DNA of 57,478 nt from Gammaproteobacteria bacterium. Its GTDB lineage: Bacteria; Pseudomonadota; Gammaproteobacteria; DSM-19610. A program made the position numbers and the translations under genes. Below, in pieces: positions 25,956-35,707 of this stretch (the stretch's first letter is position 1; each line of letters begins with the position of its first letter). Below the pieces are notes generated by a model that saw nothing but the letters and a program-made list of their open reading frames with translations, searched no databases and was not told the origin of the DNA. The stretch is from NCBI GenBank assembly GCA_026197075.1, contig JAPHQV010000007.1, positions 1-57,478 of the forward strand, given 5' to 3'.

Positions 25956-26741
25956 ATGTCGCGTAAGCTCATCGCGGCCGGCTTGTGCATTACGTCGCTA
26001 CTTGTGGCGATCGCATCTCATGCACAGGGGCCAGAGTTACATTTTTCCGCCGACGCCGTGCAGATGGCGCCGGACAGACAATTGCGTAACGCGCGCATGT
26101 ACGTGGGTGATCAGCGCGTGCGCATGGAGTACGAACGGAACAGCCAGCGAGTCGCCGAGATCGTCGATTGGGCGCGCGGCCGTGCAGTGCTGCTGCTGCT
26201 CGATCAGGGGACCTATATGGAACAGCAGGTTCCGGCCGCTGCCGTGCCACCGCAGTCCGCCGACAATGATACCAATCCCTGTCGCGGAGCGCAGGAATTG
26301 CAGTGCCATCAGCTGGGTCAGGAGACTCTGTTCGGCCGCCGTGTGGATAAATGGGAAATGGTCGCCATGCAGGATGGTCAGTTGCAACGCAGCCTGCATT
26401 GGATCGATCCCGTACGGCAGATGCCGTTGCGGCAGTTCCTGCCGGACGGCACGGTCAGCGAACTCAAACCACTCGGGGCCGAGATCATCGATGGCCGCCG
26501 GGTCGAGAAATGGGAACAGAGCACGACGCGTCCAGACGGCACCCAGCAGAGCGCCGTCCAGTGGTACGACCCGCAGTTGAAGATCGCGATCCGCGAGGAG
26601 CTACCCGGCGGCTTCTACCGCGAGCTGAAAAATATCCGGGTCGCCAGACAGGCGCCCGAGCTGTTCGAGATTCCTGCCGGATTCAGGCGCATGGAGATTC
26701 CGGCCCAGACGCCGGCTCAGACTCAACCGAAGCGGCACTGA
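25956..26741 (+). CDS. Exported LolA/DUF4412-like protein
   Basis: The 261-residue protein has a Sec signal ending in SHAQG. The pattern HFSADAVQMAPD...ARMYVGDQRVRMEYE, then a strand-rich body with two related units (LFGRRVDKWEMVAMQDG...WIDP and IIDGRRVEKWEQST...WYDP), fits LolA-like or DUF4412 half-barrel proteins. These bind lipids or hydrophobic ligands in the periplasm. There is one Cys pair (PCRGAQELQC). The family assignment is by pattern only. Confidence 0.65.
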   Translation: MSRKLIAAGLCITSLLVAIASHAQGPELHFSADAVQMAPDRQLRNARMYVGDQRVRMEYERNSQRVAEIVDWARGRAVLLLLDQGTYMEQQVPAAAVPPQSADNDTNPCRGAQELQCHQLGQETLFGRRVDKWEMVAMQDGQLQRSLHWIDPVRQMPLRQFLPDGTVSELKPLGAEIIDGRRVEKWEQSTTRPDGTQQSAVQWYDPQLKIAIREELPGGFYRELKNIRVARQAPELFEIPAGFRRMEIPAQTPAQTQPKRH

Positions 26742-26770
26742 ACGCACGCACATCAACGGAGACCGCAGTC

Positions 26771-27487
26771 ATGAAACTCGTACAACGCATCTTGAGCAGG
26801 AGCATGCTGATCCTGGTGGTGATCCTGGCGGCGGTCGGCTACCACTTCCGCGATGAGCTGTTTCCCCAGTGGTTCGGCGCCGAGGCGCGCGAGCGCAGCG
26901 CACAATCGGCCCCGGCGGCCGAGGCACCGCCGACCGCTAATGTTGCGGTGCAGAGGACCGAGGTCGTCCCGGCTCAGGCACAGCCCGCAGCGGATGACGG
27001 CGGCATGAGTGCAGCATCGCAGCCGCCCACGGTGGTGCCGCCGGAGAATTCGGGTTTCTACGCACCGTCCGACATGGACATGCAGAAATTCGGGCAGCCG
27101 GAAGAGACCGCACCTCCGACAACAGCCTACGCTGCGCCGGATGTTGCCATGTACTCTGGTGAAACCACGCCGATGGACACCCCCACCGCCACGCAGACGC
27201 CCGATCCGCTCGTGGCGGCGCGCCATGCCTTCTGGGCGCAGGACCTCGACGCGGCCGAGCGTCTGTACCGGCAGGCCGCGGAGTTCGATCCGGCCTCCGC
27301 CGATGCGCTCGGCGAGCTCGGCAATCTGTATTACGCACAGGGCCGCTGGGCGGATGCCGCCACGGTGTATGCAGGTGCTGTCGAGCGTCTCGCCGCCTCC
27401 GGTGATCAGCTGCGCGCCGAGCACCTGATACGGGTATTGGATGGCCTGGACCCGGAACGCGCACAGTCGCTGCGTTCCGCCCAGTAA
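26771..27487 (+). CDS. Membrane-anchored TPR protein
   Basis: The 238-residue protein has one N-terminal membrane segment (about residues 12-26), then a disordered Ala/Pro/Thr-rich linker (about 40-145) and C-terminal TPR units (AARHAFWAQDLDAAERLYRQ, ADALGELGNLYYAQGRWADA). This is the layout of a periplasmic scaffold on a tether. It lies 29 bp after the LolA-like gene in the same operon and probably holds components together. Confidence 0.82.
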   Translation: MKLVQRILSRSMLILVVILAAVGYHFRDELFPQWFGAEARERSAQSAPAAEAPPTANVAVQRTEVVPAQAQPAADDGGMSAASQPPTVVPPENSGFYAPSDMDMQKFGQPEETAPPTTAYAAPDVAMYSGETTPMDTPTATQTPDPLVAARHAFWAQDLDAAERLYRQAAEFDPASADALGELGNLYYAQGRWADAATVYAGAVERLAASGDQLRAEHLIRVLDGLDPERAQSLRSAQ

Positions 27488-27563
27488 CCATAGGCAGGGT
27501 AAAGATTTTTTCTGATCCGGGTGTGTGTCCCGCGCCGGTGATGTCGAGGAGAAGTGAGCAGAC

Positions 27564-28133
27564 ATGGCAGATAGCACACCCGAAAAGGATCAGAAGCCGT
27601 CACAGCGCAGTGCCTCCGACGTCAGCGGCACTGCCGCGGGCGTGGCGGCAGTGCCCACACCGGACATGTCCGCCTGTATGGACAAGTTCGCGCGCAGCTT
27701 CGAGGCCAGTGCGCGACGCTGGGAATTGATCGTCTATCCGTTGCTTTTCGCGTTCGTGATACTGGCCGCCTACGGGTTCTACCTGATCTATCAACTGACG
27801 AACAGCGTCGATCAGATCACCGGTCACATGGATGTCATCTCGGAGCGGATGGTGCAGATCGCCGACGACATGCACGGTGTGGCGGGTGATATGGGACAGG
27901 TCGCCAAGAATATGCAGTCAATGACCGGAAACCTGGAACAAATCACCGTCAGCGTCGGGCATCAGGATCATTCCATGGGGGCGATGTCGGTCAGCCTGGA
28001 GCATATGACGCAATCGATGTCGATGATGTCGACGACGATCTATCAGATGCGCTACGACACTGCCATGATGGGGCACAACATACACAACGCCACCGGACCG
28101 ATGCGATTCATGAATACCTTCATGCCGTGGTGA
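27564..28133 (+). CDS. Met-rich coiled-coil inner-membrane protein
   Basis: The 189-residue protein has one membrane segment (about residues 56-76). A long extracytoplasmic helix follows with a heptad-like pattern of D/Q and Met: ISERMVQIADDMHGVAGDMGQ, QSMTGNLEQ, EHMTQSMSMMS. Met makes up a large share of residues after 85. The pattern resembles methyl-accepting or prohibitin-like coiled coils without a signalling domain. It is placed directly before the dynamin-like GTPase and could be its membrane partner. Function unknown. Confidence 0.75.
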   Translation: MADSTPEKDQKPSQRSASDVSGTAAGVAAVPTPDMSACMDKFARSFEASARRWELIVYPLLFAFVILAAYGFYLIYQLTNSVDQITGHMDVISERMVQIADDMHGVAGDMGQVAKNMQSMTGNLEQITVSVGHQDHSMGAMSVSLEHMTQSMSMMSTTIYQMRYDTAMMGHNIHNATGPMRFMNTFMPW

Positions 28134-28190
28134 ACGCGACCCTGACATGAAGATACACGACACCGCGCCTGTTCGAAGGAGACGACTGAA

Positions 28191-29702
28191 ATGGTTGCGC
28201 CAAACAAAAACCTGCGACACCGACTGAGCAGTCTGGAGCGGCATCTGCGCACCGAGAACCCGTTGCTGGTCGAGGCCGTCGAGGGTTTTCGCAGGCTGTC
28301 CAGGATCGGCTACCGCACCGGACTGCTGGGTGTGGACGAATCCTATGCGACCCAGGTCTCATGGTGGCCACTGATCTCGGTGCTGGGCACATTCTCGGCC
28401 GGAAAGTCCACCTTCATCAATCATTATCTGGGGATGCCCCTGCAAGATACCGGCAACCAGGCAGTCGACGACAAATTCACGGTCGTCTGCTACAGCGGCG
28501 AGCGCATGCCCGAGGCCCGTGTGTTGCCGGGACTGGCACTGGACTCCGATCCGCGTTTCCCGTTCTACCGTACGAGCGAGGAATTGGAACGGGTCGCACC
28601 GGGTGAGGGTCGGCGCATCGATGCCTATCTGCAACTGAAGACCTGTCACAGTGGACAACTCAAGGGAAAGATCCTGATCGACTCGCCAGGTTTTGACGCC
28701 GATGCACAGCGCTCGGCGATCCTGCGCCTGACCAATCACATCGTCGATCTGTCGGATCTGGTGCTGGTGTTTTTCGATGCGCGACACCCGGAGCCGGGTG
28801 CGATGAGCGACACGCTCGCACATCTGGTGCGCAACACCGTCGATCACGCCGACAGCAGCAAGTTCCTCTACATCCTGAACCAGATCGACAGCGCCGCGCG
28901 CGAAGACAACCCCGAAGAGGTGGTCGGCGCTTGGCAGCGCGCGATGGCCCGCGAGGGGCTAACCGCCGGGCGGTTCTATTCCATATACAGCCCGGATGCC
29001 GCGCTGCCGATCAAGAACGACGCCGTGCGCAGGCGCTTCGAATGGAAGCGCGACCAGGATCTCGCCGATATCATGGAGCGCATCGAACATGTCCGGGTGG
29101 AGCGCGCCTATCGAATCTTCGGCGCACTGCAGAACCGCGCCCAGGAGATCGTCGAAACCCAGGTGCCGGCGATCCGTGCGTTGATCGCGCGCTGGCGCGG
29201 CATGGTACTGCAGGCCGATACACTGCTGTTGCTGCTGCTACTCGGCGCGGCCATGAGCCTATCGCTGTGGCAGCCGGACCTGCGCGACCGGGCGATCACC
29301 GAGATCGGGGCACTTGCCGCGACTACGCAAGGGCTCAGCATGCTGGTCGGTGGTGGCTTCGTGCTACTGGCGGCTGGCCATTTCCTGGTGCGCCGCTGGG
29401 CGGCGCACCGTCTCAGTGCCCGTCTCGCCAAAGAGCTGACCGTCGCCGAGGCGCAACGCATGCAGCGCGTCCTGCGCAAGAACACGCGCTTCTGGCGCAG
29501 CATCTTCGAGATCAATCCGGTCGGCTGGTCGGCGCGCGTGCGTTCCCGGCTCGATCAGATCATGAACGATGCACACCGGCATGTGCAGGCACTCAACGAT
29601 CGCTTTACCGATCCCTCGGGCGGACGGCATGGCGACGCCGGCAATCGTGCGGATGAGACGCCTGAACCGCTCACCGGCGAGGTACTGACCCGCGCGGGGT
29701 AA
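28191..29702 (+). CDS. Dynamin/EHD-like membrane GTPase
   Basis: The 503-residue protein has a G1 P-loop GTFSAGKST (about residues 66-74). G2-like DDKFTVVCY follows, then G3 IDSPGFDAD and G4-like LNQID. Two hydrophobic segments near residues 342-360 and 382-402 sit in the helical C-terminal half, followed by a basic region. The order (GTPase, helical stalk, membrane hairpin) is that of bacterial dynamin-like or EHD-like proteins, which bend or fuse membranes. Found in an envelope/transport operon, it likely remodels the inner membrane. Exact subfamily is uncertain. Confidence 0.85.
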   Translation: MVAPNKNLRHRLSSLERHLRTENPLLVEAVEGFRRLSRIGYRTGLLGVDESYATQVSWWPLISVLGTFSAGKSTFINHYLGMPLQDTGNQAVDDKFTVVCYSGERMPEARVLPGLALDSDPRFPFYRTSEELERVAPGEGRRIDAYLQLKTCHSGQLKGKILIDSPGFDADAQRSAILRLTNHIVDLSDLVLVFFDARHPEPGAMSDTLAHLVRNTVDHADSSKFLYILNQIDSAAREDNPEEVVGAWQRAMAREGLTAGRFYSIYSPDAALPIKNDAVRRRFEWKRDQDLADIMERIEHVRVERAYRIFGALQNRAQEIVETQVPAIRALIARWRGMVLQADTLLLLLLLGAAMSLSLWQPDLRDRAITEIGALAATTQGLSMLVGGGFVLLAAGHFLVRRWAAHRLSARLAKELTVAEAQRMQRVLRKNTRFWRSIFEINPVGWSARVRSRLDQIMNDAHRHVQALNDRFTDPSGGRHGDAGNRADETPEPLTGEVLTRAG

Positions 29703-29727
29703 CGGCGCGGCGGAGCGGGAGGCAAAG

Positions 29728-30312
29728 ATGCGGTACTGGCGGCGAGTAATTTTGTGCAGCCTGCTGGCCCTGCCGATCCCGGCCGCGCAGGCCCTGCCGT
29801 ACGCGAACTACCGGCTTCTGCCGAACTCCCTGGAGATGTTCGAGGCTGGCCTGTACTGGATGCGCGACTGGTTCGGTCCGGAGAACGCCGACGACCCCGC
29901 CACCGTACTCACGCTGATGGAGGAACAGGCCGGGCGCCATTTCGATTTCGGATTCATGGCCGCGCGCATTGGCGGTCCGGACTACTGGTCGCGCGATATA
30001 CTGTACCGCAGTCACTATCAGCGCGATCTGCGCGACTGGCTGTTCCTGCGTCTCGCGGAAGCGGGCGGCATTCTCGATCGCCGGCCGGTGCGCTACCGGC
30101 CGGTCGTTCCGATGCGCTTCGGCACGAGTGAATATCTGACCGGCGTGGATATCCTGCGCTACAGCCGCGGACGCACCCGCCTTCTGTTCCACATCGCCTG
30201 GACCGGCCGCGGCTGGCGCATCGTCGACGTCAGCCTCGACGGTCAGCGGGTCACTGAGTATCTGCGCCCACGCGTCCTGCCCGGCGGCGCAGGTTTCGTT
30301 CCGACGCCTTGA
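29728..30312 (+). CDS. Exported MlaC-like protein
   Basis: The 194-residue protein has a Sec signal ending near AAQA. The helical core (LMEEQAGRHFDFGFMAARIGG, DLRDWLFLRLAEAGG) and the C-terminal strands (LLFHIAWTGRGWRIVDVSLDG) follow the pattern of MlaC/Ttg2D periplasmic phospholipid carriers. Length is right for that family. It is the last gene of the operon. I see no intrinsic terminator after it. Confidence 0.6.
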   Translation: MRYWRRVILCSLLALPIPAAQALPYANYRLLPNSLEMFEAGLYWMRDWFGPENADDPATVLTLMEEQAGRHFDFGFMAARIGGPDYWSRDILYRSHYQRDLRDWLFLRLAEAGGILDRRPVRYRPVVPMRFGTSEYLTGVDILRYSRGRTRLLFHIAWTGRGWRIVDVSLDGQRVTEYLRPRVLPGGAGFVPTP

Positions 30313-30387
30313 GGCGGTGTATGCGCCTGAGTGTCTAGGTCAGCTCTTTCATGCAGCGACGTCACGCCGGAACATTTTAGCCGTTAC

Positions 30388-30622
30388 CGTATCCTGAACA
30401 CCATGCGCTACCTGCGCGAGGTGGATCCCAATATCTACCTGCGCATGGCCTCCATCAATCTCTTCAACGGGCTCATCAGCCTTACCTTCCCCTGTGACGG
30501 TTCCCATTACATGCCCCATGGGGAGTTCCTGCTCAAGGATCGTTCCTTCTGGTTCTAAGGCTTTTCTGCAGACCGGTTCACAAAAATGAAAATCGTACTG
30601 GCGGAAACCTAACCGGCTTCAC
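30388..30622 (+). pseudogene. 3' fragment of the PDC-sensor gene (direct repeat copy 2)
   Basis: The last 57 codons of the PDC gene (RILNTMRYLREVDPNIYLRM to DRSFWF) plus about 62 bp of trailing sequence are nearly identical to 16227-16459. The upstream junction at 30388 is sharp and no start belongs to this piece. Recombination between the two copies would excise about 14.2 kb and leave the PDC gene directly before the subtilase gene. Confidence 0.92.
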
Positions 30623-30731
30623 AGAACCCCTGCCTCTCATCCTGCAAGCTGCATGCAACCTTTCCGGCGGTCGTCGGAAAGCCGCCCCGACGCGTTCGGC
30701 CGAGGGCGGAAACCGGATACCAGAGGACATT

Positions 30732-32558
30732 ATGAAGTACATATCTCATTCCATTGTTTCCAGCGCCCACCGGCACCTCGCACAGGCCCTGTTCGTGGCT
30801 GCTGCCATCATCTTTTCCACCCTGAGTGGCTCTGCCAGTGCCGCTCCGCCAGAGCAAAAACGAGGTAAATGGGCCGAAGGCCGTATCCTGGTCAAGGGTG
30901 TGCCCGGTCTGTCCGACAAGCGGATGGCGCAGATCCTCGAACGCCAGGGTGGCGCGTCCGAGGCGAAGATTCGCGGCGTCGACGTCCATATGGTACGGGT
31001 ACCGGCCCATGCGGAGGAACGCATGGTCGCCGCGTTGGCGCGCAATCCCCATGTACAGTTTGCCGAGCTGGACATGCTGGTGCCGCCGGGAGAATTCATC
31101 CCCGCGGACCCACGCTACAAGGACCAGTGGCATCTTCCGAAAATGGGCACCCCCAGCGCCTGGAACAGTGTATCCGGCGACGGCATCACCATCGCCATCC
31201 TGGATACGGGCGTGGATCCCAACCACTTCGACCTTGCCAACAAGTTGCTGCCGGGCTACAACGCGGCGGATGGCGGTAGTGACTGGTTCGATATCCATGG
31301 GCATGGCACGGCCGTGGCCGGGGTGGCCGGCGCCATCGCCAACAACGACGCCGGCGTGGCATCGGTGGCCTGGGGCGCTACCCTGCTACCCATCCGGGTA
31401 ACCAATCGCAGCGATGGCTATGCCTATTTCAGCGACATTGCCCGCGGCCTCACCTGGGCCGCTGACCAGGGCGCACGGGTAGCCAATATCAGCTATGGGG
31501 CCACCCCGAGTTACGCCATCTCCAGCGCCGCGCGCTACATGAAGAGCAAGGGTGGCCTGGTGGTGGTCTCCGCCGGCAACTCCGGCACGGACCCTGGCTT
31601 TGGCGACAACCCGGACCTGATATCGGTCTCGGCCACCAACAGCACCGACGCCATCACCAGCTGGTCAAGCTATGGAAACTACATCGACGTGGCCGCACCC
31701 GGTGCCAGTATCGTCACCACCAAGATGAACAACGCGATCGGAAGCTGGAACGGCACTTCCTTTTCCAGCCCGGCAACCGCTGGTGTAGTGGCCCTGATCA
31801 TATCGGCCAATCCTCACCTGACACCATCGGAAGTGGAATCCATCCTCGAGTCATCGGCCCTGGATCTGGGCGCTTCCGGTTGGGACAACAAGTTCGGCCA
31901 TGGGCGGGTCGATGCGGCCGCCGCCGTGCAGCTGGCACTGGCTACGGCCAGCCCGTCCGTGGACGACACCGCGCCCAGCGTCGGTTTCTCGCTGGCAAAG
32001 GACAGTCTGGTAGCGGATATGGTCACCATCTCCGTCAACGCCACGGATGATACGGAGGTCAGTGCCGTAGAGCTGTTCGTCAATGGCCAGCTCCTCGGCA
32101 CGGATACCACGGCCCCCTACCAGTTCAGCTGGGATACCACTGACCATCCGAACGGGACCATCACCCTGGAAGCACATGCCCATGACACGGCAGGCAATAC
32201 CGCCACGGCCACCCTCACGGTAGTGGTGGACAACCAGGACACCCAGGTCAACCAGGATCCCAATGCGGACACCGAAGCACCGGCGGTATGGTTCCTTACA
32301 CCCTCCGATGGAGATACGGTGAGCGGCGGTGTCTCCATTAAAATCAACGCCAGCGACAATGTGGGCGTGACCAAGCTGTCCTGTTACGCGAACGGCTCCC
32401 AGCTCTCTACCAGGAGTGATGCGACGCGCCTGAGCTGCTACTGGAGCCGTTGGGACACCCGCAAGCTCCCAGACGGCCTGTACAACATCGAAGCGCATGG
32501 AGAGGATGCCGCTGGCAATAAAACCGTGCAGACCATAAGCGTGCGGCTCGGCTCGTAG
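30732..32558 (+). CDS. Secreted subtilisin-like serine protease with Ig-like domains
   Basis: The 608-residue protein has a signal peptide (about 1-37), an inhibitor-like propeptide (about 45-120) and an S8 catalytic domain. The triad is visible: Asp158 in DTGVD, His201 in HGHGT, Ser343 in GTSFSSP. After about residue 400 come two bacterial Ig-like units (DTAPSVGFSLAKD..., TEAPAVWFLTPSDG...), used for substrate or wall binding. AGAGGA precedes the ATG. It is probably extracellular and degrades protein. Confidence 0.95.
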   Translation: MKYISHSIVSSAHRHLAQALFVAAAIIFSTLSGSASAAPPEQKRGKWAEGRILVKGVPGLSDKRMAQILERQGGASEAKIRGVDVHMVRVPAHAEERMVAALARNPHVQFAELDMLVPPGEFIPADPRYKDQWHLPKMGTPSAWNSVSGDGITIAILDTGVDPNHFDLANKLLPGYNAADGGSDWFDIHGHGTAVAGVAGAIANNDAGVASVAWGATLLPIRVTNRSDGYAYFSDIARGLTWAADQGARVANISYGATPSYAISSAARYMKSKGGLVVVSAGNSGTDPGFGDNPDLISVSATNSTDAITSWSSYGNYIDVAAPGASIVTTKMNNAIGSWNGTSFSSPATAGVVALIISANPHLTPSEVESILESSALDLGASGWDNKFGHGRVDAAAAVQLALATASPSVDDTAPSVGFSLAKDSLVADMVTISVNATDDTEVSAVELFVNGQLLGTDTTAPYQFSWDTTDHPNGTITLEAHAHDTAGNTATATLTVVVDNQDTQVNQDPNADTEAPAVWFLTPSDGDTVSGGVSIKINASDNVGVTKLSCYANGSQLSTRSDATRLSCYWSRWDTRKLPDGLYNIEAHGEDAAGNKTVQTISVRLGS

Positions 32559-32591
32559 GCTGGCCAGGGTTCCAATACCCAGAAGTCGGAA

Positions 32592-32626
32592 TGGGTCGGC
32601 GCGGAAATTCCGCGTCGACCCATTTT
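32592..32626 (+). terminator. Rho-independent terminator after the subtilase gene
   Basis: A 15-bp stem (32592-32606 with 32608-32622, one G-U pair) is followed by TTTT. It lies 34 bp after the subtilase stop and before the convergent trmO gene. The minus-strand reading also has an A/T edge, so it may serve both. Confidence 0.85.
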
Positions 32627-32666
32627 CAGTCTCATGCCTGCCGTATACCGGCGACTGCTGGATGCC

Positions 32667-33389
32667 TTATCCTTCCACAGGCACCAGATCGTAGACCAGC
32701 GCCTTTTCCTCTTCCATGCGCCATTTCAGATCAAAATCATATAAACGCATGGCAAACTCCGCTTTCTGTTCCACTCCACCGGCCTGGTAGGCAGGGCGGG
32801 GATCGTATTGCAGCAAGGCGGTAATGGTATGACGCAGTTCCGGAAGTCGTTCCCGGTACGACTCGATTACCTCCAGCGCCCGATTTGTGAACAGCACCTC
32901 GCATACCGCCTCCGGGGAAGCCGGCGCATACCCGCCCCGTGCATCGGGCAGCGCATCGGCATAGGGCAGGTAGGGCTTTATATCCAGCACGGGAGTGCCG
33001 TCCAGCAGGTCACCACCACGGATGTGCAGACGCACCGACCCGGGTACGCATTCGATGGAAGCCAGTTTCACCACGGACAGGCCAATGGGGTTGGGGCGGA
33101 ACATGGAGCGGCTGGCGAACACCCCCACCCGCTCGTTACCGCCGAGGCGAGGTGGTCGCACTGTGGCCTTCCAACCCTCACGCTGGGCCTGGTGAAACAG
33201 GAACAGTACCCAGATGTGGGAAAAGTCGTCCAGACCGCGCACGGCTTCTTCGCGCGCGTAATCGGGATACAGCTCGATGACGCCGGGCACGTCCACCAGG
33301 CCGGGCTGGCGCGGGATGCCGAACTTCTGCTTGAAACAGGAACGCACGACGCCGATGGCATCGAAGGAGAAGGAGTCGGGCTGACTCAT
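32667..33389 (-). CDS. trmO: tRNA (t6A37) N6-methyltransferase TrmO
   Basis: This 240-residue SAM-dependent enzyme methylates t6A at position 37 of threonine tRNAs, making m6t6A. It has the TsaA/UPF0066 beta-barrel signature: [31 protein letters not shown] and [15 protein letters not shown], plus a C-terminal domain. Length is normal for gammaproteobacteria. Its start overlaps the ygiQ stop by 4 bp, so the two are translationally coupled. Confidence 0.95.
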   Translation of the reverse strand: MSQPDSFSFDAIGVVRSCFKQKFGIPRQPGLVDVPGVIELYPDYAREEAVRGLDDFSHIWVLFLFHQAQREGWKATVRPPRLGGNERVGVFASRSMFRPNPIGLSVVKLASIECVPGSVRLHIRGGDLLDGTPVLDIKPYLPYADALPDARGGYAPASPEAVCEVLFTNRALEVIESYRERLPELRHTITALLQYDPRPAYQAGGVEQKAEFAMRLYDFDLKWRMEEEKALVYDLVPVEG

Positions 33390-35602
33390 TTGGCCGGTTT
33401 GCGCGAACGCCCGCCCGTCTTGCGCGGCGGCAGACCGGTGTGCTGAGTGAGGATAGCGCCCTTGCCGGTGCGACGCTGGTGGGCCGGCGCCGAGTTCTTG
33501 CGCCGCGGCGACCGGTAGGCATCCTGTTCGCGGGGCTGGTCGCGGGGAATGAGCTGCTGTGCGCCATCACCGATGAGATCCTCGCGGCCCATGCGCGTCA
33601 GGGCGGCGCGCAACAACGGCCAGTTCTTCGGGTCGTGGTAGCGCAGGAAGGCCTTGTGCAGCTTGCGCTGTTCGGGATCCTTGACGCTTTCCACCGTCTC
33701 GCTCTTGTAGCTGATCTTGTGCAGCGGGTTCCTGCCCGAATGGTACATAGCCGTGGCGCTGGCCATGGGTGAAGGATAAAAGGCCTGCACCTGGTCGGCG
33801 CGAAAACCATTGCGCTTCAACCACAGGGCCAAGTTGAGCATGTCCTCGTCGCGGGTACCCGGGTGGGCGGCGATGAAATAGGGGATCAGGTACTGTTCCT
33901 TGCCGGCCTCCTTGGTGAATTTCTCGAACATGGCCTTGAAGCGGTCATAGGAACCGATGCCCGGCTTCATCATCTTCGACAGGGGACCGTCCTCGGTATG
34001 TTCCGGTGCGATCTTGAGATAACCACCCACATGGTGAGTGACCAGCTCACGCACATATTCGGGATCCTGCACCGCCAGGTCGTAGCGCAGCCCCGAGGCG
34101 ATCAACACCTTCTTCACGCCCGGCAGCCGGCGTGCCTGCCGGTACAGCTCCGTCAGTGCCGAATGATCGGTATCGAGGTTCTGGCAGATGCCCGGGTAGA
34201 CACAGCTCGGCTTGCGGCAGGCGGCCTCGATTTCGCGGCTCTTGCAGGCGATGCGGTACATATTGGCCGTCGGTCCGCCCAGGTCGGAGATCACCCCGGT
34301 AAAGCCCGGAACCTTGTCACGGATCTCCTCGATCTCGTGCAGGATGGAGGCCTGTGAGCGGTTCTGGATGATGCGACCTTCGTGCTCGGTGATGGAGCAG
34401 AAGGTGCAGCCACCGAAACAGCCGCGCATGATGTTCACCGAAAAGCGGATCATTTCATAAGCGGGAATCTTCGCACCACCATAGGCAGGGTGCGGCACGC
34501 GCGCATAGGGCAGGCCGAAGACATAGTCCATCTCCTCCGTGCTGAGTGGCAACGGCGGCGGATTCAGCCACAGTTCCTGTTCACCGTGGCGTTGCACCAG
34601 GGCGCGCGCATTGCCCGGATTGGTCTCCAGGTGCAGCACGCGGTTGGCGTGGGCGTAGAGCACGGCATCGTTGCGCACCTTCTCGAAGGACGGCAGACGG
34701 ATCACGGTACGGTCACGGTCGCGTTGTGGATGAGGGTGGAAGCGCAACACCTGGGCCCCGCCCTCCGCGTCCGGCGCGCCGTACAGGGCCGCCTCCCGCT
34801 GCTGGCGCTGGCACTCGCTCAGTTCACGCGGATTGACATAGGGATTGACGACACGGTCGATCCTGCCGGGACGGTCGATGCGGGTGGAGTCGATCTCCAG
34901 CCAGTCCGTCGGCGTGTCGCGGCGCACGAAGGCCGTGCCACGGATATCAGTGATGGTGTCGATCGCTTCGCCGGTGGCCAGGCGATGGGCCAGTTCCACC
35001 ACCGCCCGTTCGGCATTGCCATACAGCAGCAGATCGGCGGCGGCGTCCAGCAGGATGGAACGGCGCACCTTGTCTTGCCAGTAGTCGTAATGGGCGATGC
35101 GGCGCAGCGAGGCCTCGATGCCACCCAGCACGATGGGCACCTCGGGAAAGGCCTCGCGGCAGCGCTGGGCATAGACCAGGGAGCAGCGGTCCGGGCGTTT
35201 ACCGCCCTCCCCGCCCGGGGTATAGGCATCATCGGAGCGGGGTTTGCGATCCGCCGTGTAGCGGTTGATCATGGAATCCATGTTGCCCGCCGCCACCCCG
35301 AAGAACAGGTTGGGTCGGCCCAGGGCCTCGAAGGCGTCCTTCGACTGCCAGTCGGGCTGGGCGATGATGCCCACCCGGAAGCCCTGCGCCTCCAGCAGCC
35401 GGCCGATCACGGCCATGCCGAAGGAGGGATGGTCCACGTAGGCATCGCCGGTGACGATGATGATGTCGCAGGAATCCCAGCCCAGCGCATCCATCTCCGT
35501 CCGGTTCATGGGCAGGAATGGCGCCGTGCCGAAGCATTCGGCCCAGTACTGTGGGTAATCGAACAGGGCGGTGCGGGGGACGGGAAGGGCTGTGGCTGAC
35601 AT
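33386..35602 (-). CDS. ygiQ: YgiQ-family radical SAM protein
   Basis: The 738-residue protein has the iron-sulfur motif [16 protein letters not shown] in its middle (a CxxxCxxC cluster). The N-terminal UPF0313 region ([34 protein letters not shown]) and the C-terminal basic, arginine/proline-rich tail are typical. The reaction is not established. It is upstream of and coupled to trmO. A composite repeat lies just 5' of it. Confidence 0.94.
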   Translation of the reverse strand: MSATALPVPRTALFDYPQYWAECFGTAPFLPMNRTEMDALGWDSCDIIIVTGDAYVDHPSFGMAVIGRLLEAQGFRVGIIAQPDWQSKDAFEALGRPNLFFGVAAGNMDSMINRYTADRKPRSDDAYTPGGEGGKRPDRCSLVYAQRCREAFPEVPIVLGGIEASLRRIAHYDYWQDKVRRSILLDAAADLLLYGNAERAVVELAHRLATGEAIDTITDIRGTAFVRRDTPTDWLEIDSTRIDRPGRIDRVVNPYVNPRELSECQRQQREAALYGAPDAEGGAQVLRFHPHPQRDRDRTVIRLPSFEKVRNDAVLYAHANRVLHLETNPGNARALVQRHGEQELWLNPPPLPLSTEEMDYVFGLPYARVPHPAYGGAKIPAYEMIRFSVNIMRGCFGGCTFCSITEHEGRIIQNRSQASILHEIEEIRDKVPGFTGVISDLGGPTANMYRIACKSREIEAACRKPSCVYPGICQNLDTDHSALTELYRQARRLPGVKKVLIASGLRYDLAVQDPEYVRELVTHHVGGYLKIAPEHTEDGPLSKMMKPGIGSYDRFKAMFEKFTKEAGKEQYLIPYFIAAHPGTRDEDMLNLALWLKRNGFRADQVQAFYPSPMASATAMYHSGRNPLHKISYKSETVESVKDPEQRKLHKAFLRYHDPKNWPLLRAALTRMGREDLIGDGAQQLIPRDQPREQDAYRSPRRKNSAPAHQRRTGKGAILTQHTGLPPRKTGGRSRKPAK

Positions 35603-35707
35603 GGGATGATCCGCTTTGCTGGCGCATAGTGTAGCGGAAAACCCGGGGTTCGGGGTAAATGCCGGTATTTTGGTGCGGATTCAGGCGGGTATTTGAACCG
35701 CCCGATA

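Noticed and set aside
16594-30312. Prophage or integrative element
   Set aside because: The block is flanked by direct repeats, but no integrase, relaxase, capsid or replication gene is visible inside it. I keep only the insertion inference.
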